Below, one piece after another: positions 37,184-47,540 of a stretch of DNA of 64,000 bases. Position 1 is the first letter of the stretch. The number at the start of each line of letters is the position of its first letter. The notes under the pieces are model-generated. The model searched no databases and had not been told where the DNA came from. It saw only the letters and a program-made list of their open reading frames with translations. The translations under genes and the position numbers were made by a program. The stretch is from Tribonema minus (Eukaryota > Sar > Xanthophyceae > Tribonematales > Tribonemataceae). The stretch spans positions 1,178,001-1,242,000 of the forward strand of contig JAFCMP010000068.1 in NCBI GenBank assembly GCA_017506865.1, in the 5' to 3' direction.

Positions 37184-38075
37184 ATGGCTCTCACCTACTG
37201 GAATGCCATTCGCAAATGGGGCCTCAGGGAGACCGTCCGCAAGATGTACGTTTTTGCCTGATGGTCTCGTGAAGTACTCAGAGCTGAATCGCGGAGGGGC
37301 AGCCTCTGCTCGTAGTGTTGCGCTGCTGCTGTCGGAGCCACTGCCACACCATACAATGATGATGCTCTCGTCACCATTTTCCGTCCCCGCTGCCCGCAGG
37401 TACATGGTCGGCGAGATAAACTTCGGCGACTTCAAAGGCGCGGACAGTAATGGCAACAAGTACTACGAGAACAGGTCCAAGATTTACGGCACACACCGCT
37501 GGGTTGAGTACGCCGATTGCCACAACTACGACTCTTCCACTGTCACGCCTGAGTGGCATGGCTGGCTGCACAACATGCACGACACGCCACCTGACCAGTC
37601 TGCTGATCCCAAGCGGCATGAGCTGACTTCCAGCCATGATGACTGCCCGTACGACACGCATGTAGGGCCAGCATCAGCTGCACCAGTGCTACACCAGAAC
37701 CTGAGCGGCTTTCGACCCAGGGGGTACGGTGTTGGCAACCTTTTTCAGAAGTGGGGCGAGCCCGAGCTGTATTACAAGCAGGTATGCACAGCCCAGCTAG
37801 CTACCGGATGTGTCGACATGCCCTGTGATCGATGTTGACAGTGCAGGTTGCTCTTGTGCTCACTTTCATCATCTTTCAAACCCTTGCAAAACTTGCAAAG
37901 CTGGTCAACCTTCGCTCGTTCGCTCTCATTTGACGTGCAGCCTGGGCACCCTGCCAACCCCATCAGCGACAAGGGAGGGCGTTTCAACACGGAACCAGAA
38001 GTGGAGTTTGCTGACCCCAACAATCCTACCATGCTCAACCCCAAGAAGCCTCTCAGGAGCCTGGATGAGCTGTAG
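37184..38075 (+). CDS. NDUFA12: Mitochondrial complex I accessory subunit NDUFA12 (B17.2)
   Basis: Predicted 192 aa in three exons: 37184-37245, 37400-37781 and 37941-38075 (phases 2 and 0, total 579 nt). NDUFA12 sits at the junction of the matrix arm and membrane arm of respiratory complex I. Signature blocks are present: GNKYYEN, THRWVEYAD and TPEWHGWLHNMHDTPPD. The N-terminal LTYWNAIRKWGLRETVRK is the usual amphipathic start. After the core, a longer tail (about residues 110-192) with GNLFQKWGEPELYYKQPGHP and a proline-rich end exceeds the usual 145-160 aa. The ATG is followed directly by the conserved start of the family. Confidence 0.92.
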
Positions 38076-39569
38076 GCACTGCAGATGAGGAGCAAACACT
38101 TGGGAGGTGACACGGGGTGCGTGCAGTCGGTACGAAAAAGGGAATGTGGAGATCAGATGTAGTAATCTGGGGGGTGTAATATTACATGGCAGTCAATTCA
38201 TGACTTGACGTCCGTCAACGAGCGTCATCAGCCCCGTGCTCTGTGTGCCTGCTTCGTGCATATTGTGGATCTATCACCTTGTCACTTCACTACATAGGCG
38301 TTCCCATATGAATAGTCTTTGCTTGCTCTCACATGCACAAAACTTCTGAAACACATGCAACTGACAAAACTTTGCCACACTTCTTAGTGTTTATGCAATG
38401 CCAATCATGGGCGCTGCACAACGTTGCAGGATGCTGGGCAACAGAGCAGCACAGGCTTTCTGGTCGAACCCGCACCATGCCTTGAGTTTGACAACCGTTG
38501 TTCTTTGACTTGGGAAGATGTACATTACTGCCTGTAGATCCTCTTTGGAACCATTACGAGAGGACAACTTTAAGGGGATGTTGGCTAACCGCGCCCAAAA
38601 CAATTAGTTGTGGCTGTGACTGCATGCAAGTGGATTGATCTCTCAAAGGATCATCTTGACCTGTCCTGTTACACGCAAGCGCTTTCTTGTGGACATGCAC
38701 TTTTCAAACCAAAGTCTATAAGCATTAGGCTCCAAGAAACGCTTTTGATGATGTCTGCTTTCTGAGGCTGCGGCAACTAATAAGTTGCACAACAAGCAGC
38801 AGGCAGGCTGTGTGCTACCTCATGTCAGGCTTGTGGCTTCGCAGGAGCTTGGTGGATGAGTGTTCTGCCATGTGGACATGTTTACCGTCACCTCTCCAAC
38901 AGATAATGATTTGCTCGAACCACTCTAACAAATCACAATTTGCTCGAAACATTCCGAGTGTCACATTGTGTTTCAGAAGTGCCTCAGAAAGTGTGAAAAG
39001 AGTGAGGTGCCGAATCGCGTCCAGTTTTGCTGGCGTTCAATGCTCACACGTGCAAGTGTGCCAGTGATGTTGTTGCCGTTTCAGTCATGCAAGGCGTGCA
39101 CCGCACTTGTCATGAAGAGCACCACAGCTCAAATCATACAGCGTGCAAGCAGTAGTCGCTTGGTATCCCCCTTCCCGCAATGGTATGGTGTTGCATTTTT
39201 AAAGGGCAGAAACCAGCGACGCTGTTCGCCGCCGATGGATGTGCGTGCATTGCGACCTCATACTTCGAAGTATGATCATGGTGATTTGAAGTGTACATGC
39301 ATCCGCAACAACAAATCTTGCTCCAGTTTTCACTGCTACAAAACTTGTGCATGTATGCAGTGTTGTCCTTCAATCCATGCATCCGGAGCTCAGGTTGACA
39401 TGATGACGTCAACAGCATTCCATTCCAGGCAAGCACCAGCAAAAAGTCATTCATTCTTGCTGATGCACAAAACCGCCGGCACTGCTTCAACAGACAGTTG
39501 AGTTTCTGAGGTCTGCACAACGGTAAATGCATGTATATTTACAAATGAAGACTCCCGTGGCGATGACTG
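38076..39569. other. Intergenic stretch between convergent genes
   Basis: 1.5 kb with short frames only. It carries the NDUFA12 3' UTR at the left and the coiled-coil gene's 3' UTR at the right. A minus-strand frame at 38391-38603 has no recognised domain and no splice partners. Confidence 0.45.
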
Positions 39570-40915
39570 CTATGCAAATGTATCGTCTGCAGCTGCAGAA
39601 GTTCGTCGCTGCATAGCTGCTTCCTCGATGTTTAGCTGGAGCAGTCGCTGTGTGATGTAAAGGCTGCAAGCCGCGAGCTCTTGCTCCCGTTGCCTGACCT
39701 CTTCTGCCTGCATCTCGTCCTCTGCCCAAGCAATGATCTGCAGCGAACCAGTTAGCATCCAGACAGATGTTGTGATCATTAAGTCGATGCTCGAAGTTGG
39801 CAACGCCGTGCCACCTGTCATAGAACTGGGCTCTGATTATACATCACCAGCAGAACCGAAAGCACACACTGCAGCATTTGGTTGCCCAGGTACCTCAAAC
39901 TTGCCCAGTACTGCTGTCAAACTCCGCATTGCGTTAATGATATGAGCAGGCCTGCTGCCGCATGCAAGCAATTGCCAAATCAGCACACGCCAGCCCTGAT
40001 CATGACATTTAATTGATGCGTAAGATGCATGTGACTGCACAGGAGGAAGCTGTGCTATGTTCCCATGTCTCAGCCTAAAGAAACACAAAAAATCATTGCC
40101 AGATAAACCTCTAAACACATGAGTGCACACAAGCCCATGGAAACACGAATGTGGTCAAAAGCTGGCGCTGGCTTCACCTGTCGGTACTGTATCTGCTACA
40201 TAACTGCGTTGTTTTTGGTGGTGAACAAGCTGCTTTGCTGCCATGACAATTGCCCGATGATCAGCAGCAATTTTGAAGCGCAATGAGATGCCTCAGTGGC
40301 AGCAGCCCTAATCACTCTGAGCAGCATGCTTTACCTGGTCTCTGCTCTGCAACTGCTGAAGATACGCAGCCAGCTTCGCATTTTCCTCCTCCCTGGTGTG
40401 GTCCAAGTCATGTTCGCTCACAGCCTGCTTGCTGTGCTGTGAGGCCATGCTTGTGGGCCGGCGCAGATGCTGATTGCTGGTTGCAAAGAAAGCTGCCTGC
40501 TCGGGCCCAGAGCGAGCCGCAGCAAGCATGAGATCAACACAAAGCACGTCAAAAGAGGTGTGACTGCAAAGTGCATTGGGGAGCAAAAGTTGCGCAGGAA
40601 TGCTTTGACGCTCAGAGGTCCCGAGCAACTCACCACAATTGTGGTGGTGCATAAGAGCAGCAGCAGTGCCATGTGCTGCATGACACATATGTGCGTGTGT
40701 GCAAGATTTAGACTTCAAGTGCAAACTTCAAGACCCCAGGCGCGCTAACGGTTCAAGTGGCCATGGCACCGCCAAGGTACTTGGTGAAGTTCAACTCTTA
40801 GCAGCATGTGTGACAAGTCAAGCTGTAGATGGGGTGAATACTGTTGAAGCTCAAACGCGTTGAGCACCAGCCTAAGTGGACCAGTCTCGAATAAGGTGAT
40901 GGCAGTGCCCCCCAT
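39570..40915 (-). CDS. Small predicted coiled-coil protein, unknown function
   Basis: I do not recognise this protein. A phase-consistent model has three exons, 40915-40781, 40496-40335 and 39737-39570, giving 154 aa. The first exon encodes a mixed start (MGGTAITLFETGPLRLVLNA). The second is basic and then charged (LDHTREEENAKLAAYLQQLQ). The third is a strongly helical, Glu/Gln-rich stretch (EDEMQAEEVRQREQELAA, then YITQRLLQLNIEEAAMQR), likely a coiled coil. All junctions are phase 0, but the first donor (GTACCT) is weak and the start could lie further upstream. It lies downstream of the kinase-like gene on the same strand. Exons 2 and 3 are better supported than exon 1. Confidence 0.5.
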
Positions 40916-41519
40916 AGCAGTGCACAAATACTGCCAAACAGACTCTGCCCAAAAGCTCAATTTGTGCAATGGTGGGCATGCAAGCATAGACGTGGCATAT
41001 TATGCAGGGCTACTGCACCATACATGTCAAAACCTGCATCATACCAGTTCAGATGGCGACAATGTGCCATGTCACCAAGTCGATGTGGGAAAACATGCAG
41101 GCGCAAATACAAGTGGCGGTGCAAGCGGTGAGGCATGAGAGTGTCAACTGCAGGCAGCCAAGGCACGACTGAACATGGTAGTGAGGTAGCCTACGTCGTT
41201 GACGCGGTCACCGAAAGCGGAATAATTGCGCCTGTGACCCAAGCAAGTCTTTTAAGAAAGAACAAGTGCCATGAGTGTCTGGATGGCACTAAAGCTCGTG
41301 TCATCACTCCAACCAGGTAACAATGAGATCAACGCAGCAAACGAATGATTGCAACACGGTGTGCACGGAATCAAATGTAAGTCGCATTCATGTAGTTGAG
41401 TCCGAGGCATGCCGCAGCAATTTGCCATATGCTGCTGCGCAGCAACTGACCGAACAATTCGCACACAGTTCAAGTAGCTGCGCAACAACATGCGGCGCCT
41501 GGAAAACACTTGAAAGAGA
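40916..41519. other. Intergenic stretch
   Basis: 600 bp between the kinase-like gene and the coiled-coil gene, both on the minus strand. It should include the promoter of the coiled-coil gene, or an unrecognised upstream exon of it. Confidence 0.4.
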
Positions 41520-44384
41520 TTAGCGCTCAAGCGGCTGAGCACCAGCCGCAGTGCAAGCAGCGCCTGGGCACTCGATCCAAGGGTGCTGCAGCAGGTCCAC
41601 AACCCGCAGCTGCTGTTGGGCAGCTGGCACTGCCAACCGCTCAAAGAACTTGCGCCCAACAGGACCGACGCGCACAGTAGCCGTGAATTTTGAAAGCATC
41701 CGACCAAATTGGTAGAGGTCAGAAGCTGGTGTGTAGCATCCATGGCAAAGAGTGGCGGGTGTCCAGTCCTTGCGCAGCTTTGATGCTGCAGCGTTTGCAG
41801 GGGCGCGTGTCTCCAGGTCCAGCAGGAAGTAGTGGGCCCTGTCGTAGCTGCACGAACAGTTGTCCCAGCGCAAATCGCAGTGCACGTAGTTGGCCTGAAG
41901 GAGCACCGTGGGTGTGGCAAACGGGTAGAGTGCGGCGGAGCTGTGCTCAGTCGCTGGTTGCCTCATACAATGTGGCATGTCAGATGGTCAGCAAGCCTGC
42001 AACCTCAACTCTCCGAGCAGGCTGCGCCCTTGCCATGTTACTAGCTAGGGCAATGGCTGCATCAGCGAAGGCAAGTTGATGCTTAGATAAGCACAGTCTG
42101 AGTTATTGCGACGTACACACTGTGCCACTTGATGCTACTTACCGCATGAAGCGCACCGAGTCCATGCAGCAAGCCATGTGCGGCCTGCTGTAGCTCCATC
42201 TCGGTGTGCGGCTCCGCATCCTTGGGCGGAAGGCCCAACGGAACCAGCACCACTGTGTACTTGTCATCGTCCAGCACAGGATGTTCTTCTGAAACCGGGC
42301 GAATGCATTAATTTTGAAATAATATTTGATGATGAAGGGGCAAGATGCATATTTACGATCAGATACTCATCTCAAAGGCCCATTGATGCAAGTACGAGAA
42401 TGCAAACATTCTTGAACACAATCACAAGCAAAGCACCACTAAGTTGAACGCTCGACACAGGCAAAGTCTATAAAGCTCGCAGGTCCTTGAGGCCTTTGCT
42501 GCACCATATGCCCTGTCATGGTGCGAGCACGGTCACATCTGCATGACTTCACATCACTACACACATATTGCCAAACCACATGTAGCAAGCAACACCTCAC
42601 CTTGCGCAGCGTGCACCAGTCCGGCGGCAGAAGCGGTCAGCCGGTACACCGCCTGCACATCTGTGAAGTTCACACCCCACAACCGTGCGTACTTGGACCA
42701 CGGCGCGATGCGCTTCTGAACCTGGAGCTCATCAGACATGAAGTGCCTGCGCCTGCACAAGGAATCCCGTCGTGCAAACGTAAGCAACACAACGTACAGA
42801 ACAGGGTGCCCAGCATCGTAACGTGCTAGAGGTACTCAAACGCTGCAGCACGGTGCACCATCGATAGCATGGCATAGTAAAAGCTCAGGTGCTGCTCGCA
42901 CAATCAAGCCATCAAAAGGAGTGCTGTAGTATAAGAGAGAGTGTGTGTAAAAGCAAATAATTCAAGCTGCCAAACCACAAATGTTCTTCTTGAGTCAGTG
43001 AATTTGACAATGACTCACAGTGTACGCTTGTACGCCTTGTGGTCCACCAAGACATCCTTGTCCACAGGAAGGACGTTGGTCGGCATCTGGTGCGCCACAA
43101 CTGTCAATAGTCTGTACAGGTTGATGCTTGCAATGATGATCTGTGCCCGGTCTTTGTATATGTCCAAGGACAGCGGCAGGCTGATGTTGAAGATGCTGGT
43201 GGGGTTGCCACTCTGATGGCGCAGAATTGAACCATTGCACCAGCCACAGCCATGCTGAGGAGGTACGAGAGATCTCCATAATATAGCGGCGACCACACAC
43301 GAGTCTTTGAGGCCAGCTCAAGCCTGGGGACGCTGATGTCATGCTCGCTGCCCTTCTCCTCCCACTTGAAAAGCAGTCTAACATCGTCGCTGGCACGGAT
43401 GATGCCGTCAGGACGGAGCGGCTTGCCTGTTGGGGAGAGCAGCAGCGTGATGAGTGACTCTAGCACACAGCGGAGGCGGCGCAGGCAGAAATGAGACTGT
43501 CAGAGCAACTCGCATCTTGGTATTTCTCTGTGTGACTTTAAAACAAACCAGCCATGAAATGCAGCAACGAATGCCTCATGTAAGTTGTAACTTCAAGGCA
43601 TACACGTGCGCACCTACACACCACCAAATGAGCCACCACCGGCTGAGCGTGGCATGGACACACTGTGGCACAGTCTTGCCCTACACTGACCCTGCACTGA
43701 GCCATGTTCAGAAGGAGCAGCATGTGACCCTGCACTGAGACAAATGCGCAGATGGAGCAGTTTTTTCATGTGAGGTATTCAATTCAGGGCTGTAAAATCA
43801 CTGGTGAACGAGTCCAGACAACTTACCCCTGTCTCCTGCATCGCGATGGAAGTACAGGCCAAGTCTGGCGTCAGCGGGGAGAAACTCGTCCAAGAAGCGC
43901 AGCACGTCAACAAAGCATGTGGTAACTGCCGCTGCCACGAACGGCTCATCCCGCAAGTCAGTGATTCTCCGATCCAGAGCGGTGGTCAGCACACGGGTAA
44001 AAGCTCGCTTTGTCCCATCGTCGGCGCAGAAGTTGGCAGCTGTGGTTGGCAATTCAGCTGCCAATATTGCTAGAAGGTCAGCTGGGACTGGCAGCTTGGC
44101 TTGCACGGGGCTGAGCAGCATGGCTTGCAGCTCGTGCAAAGCGGGTATGCCGTCCAGCGGCGGCAACATGAGCTGCCTGCACAAGTCCTCGGAATAATCT
44201 GCGATGCAAACGCACATGGCGTTAGACAGCGGCCAAGGTTGAATGGGTGCCTGCACATCAGCAACAACATGCAGCGAACGTTCCATAGGACTACTTGGTG
44301 CACCACAACGCTGAGGCTGACAACCCTGTACCCACAGAAAGCCTTCAGCCAGGTCACGGCCATGCGCAGTGGAGAATGCAACAT
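41520..44384 (-). CDS. Kinase-like protein with a PD-(D/E)XK-like N-terminal half
   Basis: Exons seen: 44384-44336, 44198-43827, 43426-about 43019, about 42750-42600, about 42290-42140 and about 41900-41520. The N-terminal part is helical (LCRQLMLPPLDGIPALHELQ). The middle has a restriction-endonuclease-like signature, RPDGI followed about ten residues later by LLFKWEEK, then YYGDLSYLLSMA and a strand region with IYKDRAQIIIASINLYRLL. The C-terminal part resembles a protein kinase C-lobe: LLHGLGALHA, then YVHCDLRWDN in place of the HRD loop and FLLDLE in place of DFG, then ASDLYQFGRML. I compare it with algal and oomycete Crinkler-type proteins that pair such a nuclease-like fold with an HxDLRWxN kinase; this is inference from remembered motifs. 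The reading frame is not continuous through the middle of the gene, so sequence error or decay cannot be excluded. Confidence 0.6.
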
Positions 44385-45503
44385 GGTCGCAATGCTAGAA
44401 GTTGAAGACTAAGGGCATTCTGTAATCCGCGCCATTGTCAGCAACACTTTGTGCAGCCGCTGTGAGCAGATCACAACAGTACATGCCAGTGGGCCGACAT
44501 GTGCGTTCATCTGCCACATACTGATGCACCTGCCCCTTGATACATAAAACCTTATGCCAAGTGTTGCAGCGCTGCAGCGAGGCCCTGCTCTAGCAGCAAA
44601 TGCAATGCTATTGCAACGGCGCACTAGCCCTGGTGCCGAAAATCAGACCATGCCGTCTGCATGCCTGCTGCATTGAGAGCTAGGCTAAGCGCCAACAGCG
44701 TTAGAGAGCACCTGAATAGCTATGGGTTGGGATGCAAAGCAGACCCACTCAACGTCACATGCCACAGCATGTTGCAAGGCTGCTGTCATAGACAACTTCT
44801 GTCCTTGCACATAACTTCGATTGCTGGTGATTCCTCGCCTCGCGGCCTTTATCCCCAATTTTCGGGCTGCACCACATGTGCGCAGCACGCCAGCGCTTTG
44901 GAAAGTGCGACAGTGACAGTTTGACACACTCGATACACACTGCAAACTGACTGCGAGCACCAATTTGCTGTGTTGGGGATCGTGGTTGCTGATGCGAACT
45001 GCGCCGAGCCTGACATGACTTATGCCGCGCATACTTCCGGTCGCACGTGCTTGCATACGGCTGTATCCCTAGGCTGAACGCCTATCAATGCTGGCCTCAC
45101 CACTGGAACTCTCCAGCACTCAGGTGGCGGCCCCATGCTGCCTGATATCTAAGTGCAGTAGAGCATAAACAGCAAATTCAATGCATACAGCATCCATCTC
45201 ACCTGCAGCCGTGCCACCGCCAGCGCCACCTTGCACAGCCCCTGGCAAGTTGCACGAATTACAGAGCAAAACGTGGCAGAGCACAACATTCCGCATATGT
45301 CGCAAGAGCTGGGTTAGTCAAACAACCAGCTGCTGGCATGCTCAGTCGCAGCGAGCGCGCTCACTCCCTTCATTGAACCGACAAGCGTGCATTCATCATG
45401 CTGAGCATGCACTAACGATGTCCCACTGAAGGCATGAAGGAGCAAAGAACAGCATTGAAAGCTACTGCAACACAAAGAGCAGGGCAATTTAACTGGTCGC
45501 ATT
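44385..45503. other. Intergenic stretch, left edge of the repeat-rich half
   Basis: About 1.1 kb upstream of the kinase-like gene. It likely contains that gene's promoter. No exon-like frame was recognised. Confidence 0.45.
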
Positions 45504-46169
45504 TTGCAGGACCAAGAAATTGGTGGCGCAGCTGGCATCATGCCTGTGTCCAACACTCATCACACCAGAGCCATCCAGTTCCGCCTCGTGCCTGGTGTGT
45601 GTGGGGGGGCGCCCACGCGCGGCGGCGGCGATGAGTTTGGGCACAGAAAAAGGGTGTGCCGGAACGAGCACTGCGCTCTCGCTCAGGCGGCGGAGGGGGG
45701 GCTTGCTGTCATCGACCGCGACACCAATGCGCGTGCCAACCTTGGCATGCGCGGCGTCTATGCCACGTGCGGGGTTGATGACATCATCCCGGGGTATGTC
45801 CTGGCGGATCAAGAAGAGGAGGAGGACACCGAAGATGAGGAAAGCGACGAGGAGGACGACGATGAGGAGGACGGCGACGAGGAAGACGGCGAGGAGGAGG
45901 ATGGCGAAGAGGGCGGCGACGGCGACGAGGGCGGGGGGGGGGGGGGGGGGGGGGACAGGCGCGGGGGTTTGTCATGCGATGTGCGGGACTGCTGCAGCAG
46001 TACATATCACCAGCCAAAGTTGCAAAAGCAGCAGACACAGCCTGAGGGTAGAAGTAGTCTACATCCTGCACTTGTGTTTGCAGGCGGGCGGGCAGTAGCA
46101 CAATGCGCTACCCCCGCCAGAATTCCGGGCTGGTGTGCCTTCGGGCCTTGGTCAACCAAGGAAACTTGA
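45504..46169 (+). pseudogene. TnpB/Fanzor-like C-terminal remnant with acidic tail
   Basis: An open frame of 221 codons with no domain at its start. The middle reads RKRVCRNEHCALAQ and, after a gap, AVIDRDTNARANLG. This resembles the end of TnpB/Fanzor nucleases, where a zinc ribbon is followed by an (R)DxNAAxN RuvC-III motif. A first CxxC pair of the ribbon is not obvious. The frame then runs into a low-complexity Glu/Asp stretch (about 45,810-45,930) and a poly-G run, which are probably not part of a functional protein. No N-terminal nuclease part lies upstream on the plus strand. A separate Fanzor-like gene lies on the minus strand at 50.2-54.1 kb. Classification is by motif only. Confidence 0.35.
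45931..45954 (+). repeat. Poly-G run
   Basis: A run of more than 20 G directly after a GAG/GAC-rich low-complexity tract. A second, similar run lies at about 50,598-50,624. Confidence 0.85.
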
Positions 46170-46548
46170 GTTACTGTACCAAACGGACGTCGCGACGTCT
46201 GCGCTGGTCAAGGGCAATCTGCTGTTCGCAGCATGCCCTCATAAAGAACAAAGCGGAGATCCCTACTTCCTACTTGACCGCGCCTTCGAGAATCTCAGCA
46301 ATGCCTTTTGAAAGGTGGGATCATGCTGAATGTCGCTGCGGCTGAGCCGCTTTGAACGAGTGCTCAGCAACTTTACAGAAGTGTGACTTATTATAACGCT
46401 GCAATGGTGACACGGTTTGATATATGTATTCTACACAAATGAATCACTCCGCAGTATATGATGAGCAGTTTCTGGTATCCGATCATACTCAAGAGTTCAG
46501 AAAGCAGAGGTTAGACATGGCTTGAGGTTCCAAAGGGAACAAGTTCAA

Positions 46549-46586
46549 AACCTCCCATAGGGGTTTGAACTTGGGGCCTGGAGAAG
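46549..46586 (+). repeat. Short inverted repeat (hairpin)
   Basis: AGTTCAAAACC is followed after about nine bases by GGTTTGAACTT, forming a stem of about ten pairs. A smaller GGTTCC/GGGAAC inverted pair lies just upstream. It may be a transposon end or an RNA hairpin; no gene context decides. Confidence 0.5.
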
Positions 46587-46859
46587 TTCAGTTGTTCTGA
46601 TCACAGCGGTTCTGGAGCCTTGGAGACTGAGAGACAAGCACGGAAGCTGGCCCTGATACTAGCCCAACAGGCCAAATGGCTACCCCAAGTAAGCACAGTC
46701 TCAACTATAACCACCACTCGTCTCAATGGCACATTGCCCATATTGTAAACTGCCCCTGCGCTGCCATGTATCCGCACTGCATTGTAATTATTGTGGCTGA
46801 CCCGAGAAAGACATGTGACTACTCAACAATTTTGTATCCTCCAGCAAATGGATGGCATT

Positions 46860-46911
46860 ACCCTAGCCCTGGGCTAGCCCTAGCCCTGGGCTAGCCCTAG
46901 CCCTAATCCTA
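46860..46911 (+). repeat. CCCTAGCCCTGGG tandem repeat, telomere-like
   Basis: Two nearly exact units of CCCTGGGCTAGCCCTAG in tandem, flanked by more CCCTAG and CCCTAAT. The pattern resembles degenerate telomeric DNA (CCCTAA/CCCTAAAA in plants and green algae) but is not a clean telomere array. Confidence 0.65.
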
Positions 46912-47285
46912 TTCGTTGGACCTACCCTATCACATCGCGAGCCCCACACATAGAGAAGTATGCAGAATGCTCTGAGCATCACTGTTCGGCTGTGGGGCTG
47001 GCTAACCCTACCGTCACCAATCAGTGACATCAGCCCTAATCTGTACATTACTGTCGCTTAAAGTTGTTATGCGTATGCGTTATTATACGGTATGCTTATG
47101 CGTTAGCAGTTGCATCACCTCCCCCTAGGCATCTGCCAATGAGCACCAAGTGTTCCGTGGAGAAGGTACATGCATGCTCATTGTTGGTACTTACGGCGTG
47201 CGCCAGTTGATGCTGCGCGCCAGTTTTGTCACACCGTCAGCAAGTGCCTCTGCTTATGCTCCTTCTCTTGTCACACTTGTCTGAC

Positions 47286-47511
47286 AGGCTGCGCTGCGGA
47301 CCCCCGGCCTGTCAACGACATGTACACGTTGAAGGGGGAGAAAGGGGGGCGGAAGATCTGGTGCGCGAAGGGGCACACGGTCAAGAACGAGTCCTTCCAC
47401 CGCACGCTCAACACCCTCGTCGACAGGATCAGCGCCATATTGCCGGAGCTCATGGAGCCATGCATTGCCCTCCTTGCATGGCACCACAACCGCCGCCGCA
47501 ACATTGAATAG
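47286..47511 (+). pseudogene. DDE-transposase-like C-terminal exon
   Basis: A 75-codon frame preceded by a CTGACAG acceptor-like site, ending in a stop after RRRNIE. It contains IWCAKGHTVKNESFHRTLN, then LVDRISAILPELMEPCIALL and AWHHNRRRN. The pattern (G[TN].xxNExFHRxLN, then a helix and HNxRR) is typical of the C-terminal catalytic helix of several eukaryotic DDE transposases, with the Glu of NESFH as the likely last acid. I cannot assign a superfamily. No upstream exons with the first two Asp residues were found, so it is probably a fragment. Confidence 0.4.
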
Positions 47512-47540
47512 GGGCGCTGTGCTGCGAATGACCGACTGTC

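Noticed and set aside
38391-38603. 70-codon minus-strand frame near 38.5 kb
   Set aside because: Plausible composition but no splice partners, no domain and no start context; left as intergenic.
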